NCBI RefSeq assembly: GCF_029873635.1
Contig: NC_080422.1
Location: 17,452,049 to 17,516,048 of the forward strand
DNA: 64,000 bases
Source of the DNA: Malania oleifera
Lineage: Eukaryota; Streptophyta; Magnoliopsida; Santalales; Ximeniaceae
Direction: 5' to 3'
Below the pieces are notes generated by a model, which was not told the DNA's origin, searched no databases, and saw nothing but the letters and a program-made list of their open reading frames with translations. The translations under genes were made by a program, and so were the position numbers. Position 1 is the first letter of the stretch. Each line of letters opens with the position of its first letter. Positions 55,700 to 64,000 of the stretch are shown here, in pieces.

Positions 55700-57660
55700 G
55701 TACTATATTTTGGTGCTATTGTATATGTTGGGTTTGCGCTATTTGGATCCTGAGTTAGTACCTATAGACCCTGAGATAGAGAGATGCAGTAGGTCCATTA
55801 CGAAATCTACCTCTATTCCCAAGTTAGCAAAGTTGTCTGAACCTAAAGTCATGGCTGAACATCATCCGATTAACGCCTTTCAAAACCTAGAACCTCAAGT
55901 TCCCCGCCAACTGGTGGTGGAAGAAGAACCCCTTCGGCCCCTTAGAGACTACTTCACACCCAATGCATACACTTTGCCATCTTGCATCCTATTTTTGGAG
56001 GTTGAGGTGGCACAATTTGAAATTAAGACTTCCATTATCTCGATGCTTCCTAAATTTTTTTGGGAATTCGACTGAAAATCCTTACAAGCATCTTGACGAA
56101 TTTCTTGAAATCTATCCCACCATCCGCATACCTAATTTTGGTGATGATGCCCTCCGATTAAGGCTTTTCTCGTTTTCTCTGAAAGACAAGGTCAAATATT
56201 GACTAAATTCCTTAGAGCTGAATTCTTTGACCAGCCACCATGCAACATGAGTTCTTAAAAAAGTACTTCCTCATTGGAAAGACTAACCAGCTGAGGAAGG
56301 CCCTCACTAGTTTCTCACATTTGGAAGGGGAATAACTTTTTGAGATATGGGATCACTTTAGGGACCTCTTGCGTAAAAGCCCTCAGCATCAAGTCCCGAG
56401 ATGAAAATTAGTTCAAACCATCTATAAGGGATTAGATGAGTGAGATATGTCCATGGTAGATGCATCTTGTGGAGGTACTTTCCTCACGAAATACGAGAAT
56501 GAGGCCTGGGTTCTCTTTGAGAACCTCGTAGAAGATTCTCAGCAAGATGTTATTACTGCTCATACACCATGCCAACCTTCCTCTTCCAATCCTAAGGGAG
56601 CCTATGAGTTAGCCGCGGGCTATGACCTTGCGCCCATATTGCACACCATAGTGAAAAAATTAGATCAGTTCTTGTCCTTAGGATAGCAACCTCAACCTGT
56701 GGCATGTGCAAAGGTGTGTGTCATTTGTTCTAATCCTTCACACACTTGTTGTAATTGCCCCATGTGCCTCCCCGCCTGAGTTTGTACAAAAGGAAGTTAA
56801 GGCTACCCATTATTGGTATGATAGGTCATCCATTGACCCCTATTCGAGCACATACAATCCTGGGTGGAATAAGCATCCTAACTTCTCTTGGAGGCCACAA
56901 GATCTAGGCTTTCAAGCTTAAAGACCTTAGAAATCACCCACTGCTCCACCTCCTCGCTCATCCAAAACTCTAAAAATCCTTCCGTTTCTACCCTTAGACC
57001 TTCATCTTATCAGCAATAATCTCCTCCTCAGTCCAAATACGATTCTTTTAGAAGACCGTGTTGAAATCCTTCAAGGGCATTGATGATCGCCAAGTTGATC
57101 AACAATTACTTCACTCTCACTCCCAATCGATTGCCAAGCTAGAAGCCACTATGGGGCAACTACCTACCTCTTTGAGTATGAGAGATGAGGGTAAGTTGCC
57201 AAGTCAGCCTCTAATGAATCCTAAGAGCCAATATGGGGTAGAATGTGAGTTGAATGCTGTACCTTTGTCATATCATGAGCAAGCGCAGGTTGTAACCATT
57301 CTTTGGCGGAGTGGTGGGGAGGTAAATAATAGGGTTGGAGAGAAGTTAGACTAAGAAAATCGTAGAGAGAAAATGAAGGAAGAACCCAATGACGAACCAT
57401 GCAATCCTCCTTCTCCTAGTCCAGTAGCTGATACCAAGACACCTACCCTCTTAAAGGATGGAGCACTTCCCTTTTGTGTCCTTGCAGCACCATTCTCTGC
57501 AATTTTTTATGCACCCTCTAATCTAGGAAGGAGGCCACCACGGAGTCCCTCATGGGCACATTTAGACAAGTTAGGTCAATATTTCTCTCTTAGATGCTAT
57601 CAAGCAAGTGCCTATATATGCCAAGTTTCAGAAGGACTTGTGGACGCATAAGTGAAAGTC
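55700..57660 (+). pseudogene. Athila-like Gypsy gag, heavily degraded
   Basis: Spread over several frames: LRDYFTPNAYTLPSC near 55,960 (the usual segment before the capsid), NPYKHLDEFLEIYPTI and DALRLRLFSFSLKDKVKY in the capsid domain (56,080-56,200), YDLAPILHTIVKKLDQF, a C-x2-C-x4-H-x4-C knuckle (CVICSNPSHTCCNC, 56,719-56,760), and QLLHSHSQSIAKLEATMGQL and VVTILWRSGGEVNNRV near 57,290-57,340. Stops and shifts separate all blocks. It is broken off at 57,723 by the SIRE-like LTR; any pol is missing. Confidence 0.8.
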
Positions 57661-58970
57661 AAGGGTGTGCATGAACAAAAAATTGTGGCTGGCCGAGCAT
57701 GTGAGCTCAATTCTATTAGGACATGAAAACCAAGGTGTAGTCCTAGGAAGGGGGTGAATTGGATTTTAAAAAAAAAATTTCTTTTAATATTTTTCAAGAA
57801 TCCTTAACCTCTTTTACTTCTTATAATGAATTCTTGACTTCTTGTTGATTTATCAAATACACAATAAATACTTGAAACAAAATTCAATTCACAACCATAC
57901 ACCAATAAAGTAACAACACAATACAAGTACTTAAACAATCAAGTTGCCAATCATTCAACCAAAGCAATCAATTTTCCAATCAACCACAATATCCAAACTA
58001 AGATATAAGATTCAACTTTTGTTTGTTTGCGGCCTTGTATATATGAAAGTCTGATTCAAGCCTTATGGTTGATGCTAGCCCTGTGATAATGAATTTTCTT
58101 TCTCAAAATGAAGTGCAACATAAAGTTCAATGCTCTTTCTAAAAGCTTAGACGTTAAATAAACTTTCGGTTAAAGAGTCTTTGGGTGTTTCACCAGTCAA
58201 TGTACTCTCCTATGGTTTTCGCAAAGTATGGATCAACCAATGTACTCCCTTTTGATTTCTGCAATCCCAAAAATAAATTAAGCTTAAGTTTATTAAATAT
58301 ATGATCCACGTAGTATATGATTAAAGAATTTAAAACATCCACGCAGTTTTTATATGTTGAAAGTAAAGAGAGTAAGGGAAAGATAATGACATTGGGTTTT
58401 TACGAGGTTCGGCTTATCCCCAGCTTACGTCCTCGCCTTTGGCAAATCACTAAAGGATTCCACTAGATAAGTTCTTTTCCGGGCAGAACAACACCGTTAC
58501 ACACTCCTTCAATAGGCTAGAGCCCGCCTCTCCAAGTGATACCCCTCATTCGATCACTCCTTCAATTAGGCTAGAGCTCACCTCTAGAAGTGATACCCCA
58601 TGCTTGGTCAACTATCCAAACACCTCGAATCATCCAAGAACTACAAAAGATATGAAGAAAACACTTCATACAATAACACTCTCAATCAGAGTAGATTATT
58701 ACAAAATTTAGCAGTATATGCTTCAAGAATTTAAATACCAATATGAAATAGAATTGAAGTTCAAGTGTAGAGATCAGCAAGGGTTCTTATGTGATTGAGA
58801 AAACTCAACATGAGAACCATAGACTTGTGATTTAGCAGCAATTCAGATGAATTCCCCGAGCAAGAGTATGAGCAATAGAGAACTTTGAGAGAGATTGAGA
58901 GTTTGAATGCAAGTATGATGTGTGATTGCCTTAGTTATTAATTTCTTGGGGTTAAGGTAGTATTTATAGA

Positions 58971-58978
58971 TTTTTTAG
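58971..58978 (-). promoter_or_regulatory. TATA box of the SIRE-like 3' LTR
   Basis: Minus strand TATAAATA, 120 bp downstream of the palindrome array. Confidence 0.7.
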
Positions 58979-59094
58979 GATTAGTCCTTGTTCCCCAAGT
59001 TACTTGGAATGTCCACCAAATTTTTATACTGTTCACATTTGAAAAACTAATTTTTTAGAAATTTCCCGTTAAGTTCAAGAATTCAAATTCTCGT

Positions 59095-59372
59095 AGAGTC
59101 AGTCGACTGGACAGGTGATTGGGTAGTTCATTTCTCAGAGTCAATCGGCTGGAAAGGTGACTGTGGCCTTTCTATCTACTAGAAATTAATTCCATAAAAT
59201 CATTCGTTGACCAACCCAACCATGTTCAAAAATGTCAGTCGGTTGCACATTGTAAGTCGACTGAGTAAGGTTAGTTCATTTGGTCAGTCGACTGAGTAGT
59301 TTATTTAACCGTTGTATTCATGTCAGTTGGCTGAGTAAACTCAGTGTAATTTGGTTAGTCGGCTGACCAGTT
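59095..59372. repeat. Array of CAGTCGACTG-type palindromes
   Basis: About seven variants: TCAGTCGACTGG (59,099), TCAATCGGCTGG (59,149), TCAGTCGGTTG (59,237), AAGTCGACTGAG (59,257), TCAGTCGACTGAG (59,284), TCAGTTGGCTGAG (59,325) and TTAGTCGGCTGACC (59,355). It occupies the same U3 position as the arrays at 5,065 and 32,325. Confidence 0.78.
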
Positions 59373-59842
59373 CATTTTTCTGGTTTGTCATTTTTAGTTT
59401 TCAAAATTAGTTTTACTCTTTTGCTTTGATCTTTCATAAAACATTTTCCTGGGTTTTAAAATAGGTCTCTAAGTCCATAAATGTCCCCTAAAGAGTTTCA
59501 AAAATATTTCAAAAGATATTTAAAATATGAAGCACTTACATAAAGACTTCTAGGAATTTGAACATTCATGGCACTTGAGTCTTCATGCTTGTCTTTTTTT
59601 TATTTTTTTTGGCATTTCTTCAAGTTTTGATATACTTTTAAACTTTCTCACATTTTCTTCAAGCTTTAAAATATCATATTGAAATCCATGATTTAAGCTT
59701 AATATGATCAACCTTATTTGAAATATAAGCTTTTAGCACATTCTCTTTCTTAAACCCTAAAATATCATTACTCAACCAAATATGTTAAGTTTCTCTTGTT
59801 TGTTAGCATCAAAATATGATATTAAGCCTTGTAAGGCCAACA

Positions 59843-59857
59843 ATCTCCCCATTTTTT
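59843..59857 (-). other. Polypurine tract of the SIRE-like element
   Basis: Minus strand AAAAAATGGGGAGAT immediately before the LTR. Further PPT-like runs (plus strand CTCCCCCTT) lie at 59,904-59,912, 60,069-60,078 and 60,152-60,162. Confidence 0.78.
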
Positions 59858-60244
59858 ATGATGACAAACAAGGAACAAAAATATGAGTGAGCCTTATAAA
59901 AGACTCCCCCTTACAATAAGCATCATCTCAACAATATTTGTAATTTCAAGATCAATATCAATACTAATTTCAATATCATACTATATCATGCTCATCACAC
60001 ATTGTTCAAGTTCAATACGCTCATTTCATCATTCAAGTTCAAGATCATTCATTCAAATTCTAATACTTCTCCCCCTTTTTATACATATATAATGCAAACA
60101 TTTTCAAAAATTTTAATGCCATGCTCAATTTCCTCAATTTTTGCTCAATCTTTCTCCCCCTTTTGACATCAATTAAAAAGGGTAGGATATCGAATAAATC
60201 ATATTTTGAGCATATGATTATCAATCATGCATATGAAGCATATG

Positions 60245-60385
60245 ATACCAATTGAGATTTTCATTAATTCTAATACCAATTGAACTTTTGAGTTTGTGAT
60301 ACCAATTGATACAATAAAGATTAATACCGATTGAAAATTTATGATACCAATTAAAAATAATTCATGATACCAATTTAAAAATTAG
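60245..60385. repeat. Dispersed ATACCAATTGA motifs
   Basis: Six copies of (G/A)ATACCAATTGA or close variants (about 60,245, 60,281, 60,299, 60,324, 60,352 and 60,376), 18-35 bp apart; ACCAAT motifs continue at lower density to 60,690. Confidence 0.75.
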
Positions 60386-60442
60386 GGAAAAAATAATAAT
60401 AATGAGCCATAATATTCTACCTGAGTTTAATACATTCAGTTT

Positions 60443-60552
60443 TGACACCAATTATATATTTTAAAATTACCATCCCATGTTTCAAACATTTGATTTTTGA
60501 CACCAATTATATATTTTAAAATTATTATCCCATGTTTCAAACATTTGATTCA
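60443..60552. repeat. 55-bp tandem duplication
   Basis: Two copies beginning TGACACCAATTATATATTTT at 60,443 and 60,498, nearly identical through CCCATGTTTCAAACATTTGA. Confidence 0.9.
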
Positions 60553-61428
60553 TATCATATATATGCTCATGGATACTTATATCAAATACCAATATCATAT
60601 CAATGTCACAACATACTCATGGATATAATTATACTTGTCATGCTCAAATACTAATTTATATATTCATGAATACCAATATACTTTATAGATACCAATGCTA
60701 ATGTCACATTATGCTCAACTCATGAATAATAAATTATTTAGATGCAATTTTTTTCATTTATCCATGTGATCCATCATAACCATACATGGTCGAGAATTAA
60801 TCAACTCATATCGAACTTCATGTTTCTAAATCATGCTTAATAACTTTATGCTCATATTTTCAAAATATAGTGGGCCATAAATCATCAATATTTTCATTGT
60901 CTTTAAAGATTTCAAGATACTAATTTTAAGATATACACATGTAGCATATCATATGTTATATAAACATGGAATATATCATTATAATGTATTTCACTTTTGC
61001 TTATATTGTTCCAATGTTGCTCAGGTATCTTCTATTTTATTTTAAGTTCCATTCAAGTTTGTTTATAAATTTTTCCTTCAGTCATTTGACTGAACATAGG
61101 GTCAATCGGCAGATTATAACCTTCTTTACACACAGTTGTTCAGTTAGTCGGCTAACAATTTTTCTACCAAGCTCTCTTTTTTATTAATAGGCTCTATTTA
61201 CTTCATATATTCTTTTCTTTTGATTTCATATAAACATCCAAACTTTATGTATCTTAATGCTTTCTAATTTAAGCCTTGTATGATTCATTCATTGATTTGA
61301 GGTCAACAATTTTCATGAGTTTCAAAAAAATAAGCATTAAAAAGCTTGAATGATTTTATCCTTATTCTCTATTTCAATTTGTTCAATATCTTTATATATA
61401 TTTGATATCAATTGAATGATTTAGTATT

Positions 61429-62983
61429 TTATATTGGTACCAATACTTTCTTGGATGGTTTAACAAGGGATGTTTCTTTAATTCTGCAAACTTGTTTTGT
61501 TTTCACACCTTTCCTTTTTAATGGACATTCAAATTTAACATGCCCTTTTTTCTTACATAGAAAACATGCGGTATATATGTAGGCATTTGAGGAGGTGCTA
61601 GCATAATCTTTAGATTCTTTTGTGAAGTATCCTATGTAAAGATTATGTTTCCTTTTATTTTCAATTCCATTGAATCCTATGTTTTCTTTGTTTAAAGATA
61701 TTCTTTGTGAACCAATCATTTTGTCAAAATTTTCTTTTCCTCTAGTAAAATTGTAAATGATTTTGGCTTGATCCTTAATTTCTTTCTTAAGATCATAAAT
61801 TGTAAAATTTTCTATATTTTTACCCTTTTCTTGGTTTTTAGACATCTTAATAATTTTATCCTCTAATTCATAAATATATAGGTCTTTCTCATTTTCTATA
61901 GAGTATTGGGATCTTAAGTCTTTTAATTCTTTCATTAATTTTTTCATTTTTGCTCTCTAATTTCTTGATTTTTCAAATCTTTTTCTTTTTCAGTAAGACT
62001 CTAATTCATTCATCACAGCTTCATACTTATTTTCTATTTTCTTAATTTTTGAATATTTTTCACTTGCAGCAAGTTTGAGGGATTCTAACTCTTTCATAAC
62101 TCCTTCATTCTTATTTTTCAATGATGTGTATTGTTTAGTCATATTAACTAACATTTCATGCAATTTGAATAAATCATTTTGTAACTCTTCATTAGATGGC
62201 ATGCTTTCATCATTGGATTCATTAGACGAATTAGTACAAGAACTATTCAAAGATTTGGATAAGGAGCTATCCTCATCATCCCAGGCCATATAGCAAGTAT
62301 AAGAAACCTCTTGGTCACTCATTTCACTTTCTGAACCACTTAGATTATCCCATGTAGTGACCTTCATAGCCTTTTTCTTTTTAGAATCTTTCTTATGTAG
62401 TCGACATTCCAGTTTTATGTGTCCATCCTTCTTGCAATTATAACATATGGGGATTTTATTCTTTGATTTCTTTAAATTGGTTTCTTCTTCATCTGATTCA
62501 AAGTTTTGGATTCTTCTTTTGAATTTGTTCTTCCTTCTTAGCATTCTTGCTAGCTTCTTGGATATATAGGCTAGTTCATGTTCATCTGTTTCATCTTTAT
62601 ACTCATCACTAGAGTTTTTGTTTGAAGTTTTGAAGGCTATAGATTCTTGAGCTTTAGTTTTTCCACTTCTTTCATTCATTGCCATTTCACGTGTGAGGAG
62701 AAAACCTATAAGTTCATCTAAGGAGGTATTTTTCAAATTTCTTTTTTTGGTTATTGTAGTGGCTTTTGGTTCCTATATAGTTGACAACCCTCTAAGAACT
62801 TTTCTAATCATTTAATAAGTGGTGTATGTTTTTCCTAAGGCATTGAGTGAGTTAATTATGTGGGTGAACCTTGTGTACATATTTGTAATTGATTCATTTA
62901 GGTTCATCTTGAAAGCTTCATACTCGCTTGCGAGTATGTTTATTCTACTATCTTTTACATCAATGGTTCCTTCATAAGTTACT
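61429..62983 (-). pseudogene. SIRE-like Copia gag, 5' truncated
   Basis: Read from 62,983: VTYEGTIDVKDSRINIL and LNESITNMYTRFTHIINSLN, the UBN2 capsid domain, with a stop and frame change near 62,810-62,740; then a 248-codon open frame with a basic stretch and the zinc knuckle CYNCKKDGHIKLEC; a Ser/Asp/Glu-rich acidic segment; a coiled coil (LKNKNEGVMKELESLKLA); a short frameshifted patch (61,992-61,948); then 172 codons with a second coiled coil and a second knuckle CFLCKKKGHVKFEC. Two knuckles around a coiled coil are a SIRE-type gag layout. Damage is light compared with the other elements. The N-terminus is removed by the LTR at 62,984. Confidence 0.87.
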
Positions 62984-63390
62984 TATCACGCCTCATACCC
63001 ACAGATGGGCCCCAGGTGTAAATTTAGTAACCTAACCTATCTCTGTATCAATCACAACATACATGATACTACACTAAATGAGGGCCTGACCCCGTGGGGT
63101 ACACATAAACCCTATACACAATCATGTACATATCCATACACATCAAATACATAGCGGAAATGTTCTTTCTAATCCATACAATGTACCATACCAAAGTCTA
63201 TACATGACTAGAGTCTACACTCCAAAGTATAGTACATAACCCGAGTGTCTACGAAACCCAATAATGACAACCTGGTTACAAAAATCAGTACTTACTCGAG
63301 TACTATATGTAGCTAATCGAAACCCACACTCTTGAACGCTAGGATGCTAATTTCAGCTACTCGAAAGACCTAAAAAACATTTGTATTTTT

Positions 63391-63412
63391 GGGGTGATAC
63401 ACCTCTCAATAA
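63391..63412 (-). other. Conserved LTR box, copy D
   Basis: Minus strand TTATTGAGAGGTGTATCACC then CC; same box as in copies A-C. Confidence 0.78.
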
Positions 63413-63684
63413 GGAAGAAAATAGGTTATATCAGTGTGTGGCATACAAGTGTTATTTCGACATAAAACATAACACAATACAGTTCCAGCATTTTCACAAT
63501 CCAGTTACAATACATACGATACCAAATATACGGTCATTGTTGTCACACTGAAACACCCAATACGTTGCAATAACCAAAGCCTCATAGCGATATCGTGCTA
63601 ATACGATGTCCACTCACTTCCATCGATGAACAACCAGAACAAAAAAATGATATTTCACACTCTCGAATATAGAGTCAGACACTC

Positions 63685-63830
63685 TCACCCATGGTGTTTA
63701 GCCGAGACATGGCGTTTGCCCATGGTAATTAGCCGAAACGTGGCAAATTTCACAAAACTTGGAACAATTTTGGAATTCATGTTCCTATACCCATTAGCGT
63801 ACGGTAATTAGCCGCCACTAGCCGTTTCAC
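63685..63830 (-). repeat. Three imperfect hairpin repeats with GGCTAA loops
   Basis: On the minus strand: ACGG...CCGT around CTAGTGGCGGCTAATTA; CCACG...CATGG around TTTCGGCTAATTAC (one stem mismatch); and CCATG...CATGG around TCTCGGCTAAACAC. They lie 270-440 bp before the conserved box, the same zone as the hairpins of copy B. Confidence 0.6.
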
Positions 63831-64000
63831 AAAGCCTGAAACATTTTACATACAACAGCTCATTCCAAACTTATTTGAGTATACAACAAATCCTATCGTT
63901 TTTAATTTGAGAACAAATTTTAATACAAATATAGGTACGAACATCTCAATACTACAGTTTTATACTACATATGATTTTCCAATAGAAATAGAAATGATAC

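Larger units (their letters stand above)
57724..59842 (-). repeat. 3' LTR of the SIRE-like element
   Basis: 2.1 kb. On the minus strand it starts TGTTGGCCTTACAAGGC and ends ACACCTTGGTTTTCA, with ATTCACCCCCTTCC near the end as in the other SIRE-like LTRs. TATA box at 58,971-58,978. The preceding PPT shows this is a 3' LTR rather than a solo LTR. Confidence 0.85.
59858..61428. other. Non-coding region between SIRE-like gag and 3' LTR
   Basis: AT-rich with no pol. It holds dispersed ATACCAATT motifs and a 55-bp tandem duplication listed separately. Short open frames are not supported. The region has the character of a SIRE 3' untranslated region. Confidence 0.6.
57724..62983 (-). mobile_element. 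SIRE-like Copia element, minus strand, gag and 3' LTR, no pol
   Basis: Order on the minus strand: gag (62,983 to 61,429), non-coding 3' region, PPT, 3' LTR (59,842 to 57,724). Protease, integrase, RT and RNase H are absent although gag reaches the usual start of the protease linker (VKPSKKVLVPI). The 5' part is cut off by an LTR inserted at 62,984. The element is therefore pol-deleted or a non-autonomous lineage. Confidence 0.82.
62984..64000 (-). mobile_element. LTR (copy D), unclassified LTR retrotransposon, partial
   Basis: The plus-strand left end TATCACGCCTC is the complement of the GGCGTGATA terminus and corresponds to GGCGTTACA/GGCGTCACA in copies A-C (first TG decayed to TA). It breaks the SIRE-like gag; the 5 bp before it (TTACT) are the likely target duplication. 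Conserved box at 63,391-63,412 and hairpin repeats near 63,680-63,830. It runs off the window. Confidence 0.75.

Noticed and set aside
61429..62983. Functional host zinc-knuckle protein
   Set aside because: Two CCHC knuckles with UBN2 domain and position next to a SIRE-like LTR identify it as Copia gag; stops and a frameshift are present.

Overview
This window looks like repeat-dense nuclear DNA of a flowering plant, most likely a woody eudicot with a large genome. The clues are plant-type LTR retrotransposons (Copia with Tork-like and SIRE-like members; Gypsy with Athila-like and Ogre/Tat-like members), a CACTA DNA transposon, a hAT MITE, very many GA/CT, AT and ATT microsatellites, and one intron-containing plant gene. 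The species cannot be named from sequence alone. Only one apparently intact host gene was found: a three-exon AOP-type 2-oxoglutarate/Fe(II)-dependent dioxygenase at 25,894-27,519. No rRNA or tRNA gene, CRISPR array or bacterial operon was seen.

Left third (1-24,778): one minus-strand Copia element (5' LTR 24,225-24,778, then gag, protease, integrase and RT running leftwards) has been cut apart by later insertions. From right to left these are a CACTA transposon (16,707-23,368) that itself carries a hAT MITE (17,375-17,944) and a solo LTR (21,074-23,292); a solo LTR (13,150-14,953); a gag-only Gypsy element (3,427-12,842) whose left LTR holds a SIRE-like solo LTR (4,724-6,837); and another LTR ending at 2,997. 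Target-site duplications and continuity of the interrupted Copia domains support each join. Positions 1-880 are GC-rich and unassigned.

Middle (24,779-40,799): the dioxygenase gene, a 26-nt G tract behind it, a small Ogre/Tat LTR fragment, CT-rich low-complexity DNA, a truncated CACTA end, a minus-strand SIRE-like solo LTR (30,727-33,120) and a second gag-only Gypsy element (33,950-39,752) related to the one on the left.

Right (40,800-64,000): a complete but non-autonomous Ogre/Tat-like element (40,800-55,078; LTRs of 3.2 kb, TSD ACATG) with gag, no pol, and about 46 tandem 45-bp units before its 3' LTR. It sits inside older sequence (SIRE-like LTR, then a decayed plus-strand Athila-like gag). 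This is followed by a minus-strand SIRE-like element with gag and 3' LTR but no pol (57,724-62,983), cut by a further LTR (62,984 to the window end).

The most unusual signals are structural. They are tandem hairpins whose stems persist while sequence changes (14,098-14,246 and 49,637-51,715), subfamily-specific palindrome arrays upstream of the TATA box in three SIRE-like LTRs, a box shared by four otherwise diverged LTRs, and a family of gag-only elements that keep PBS and PPT but have no pol. All sequence comparisons were made by eye.
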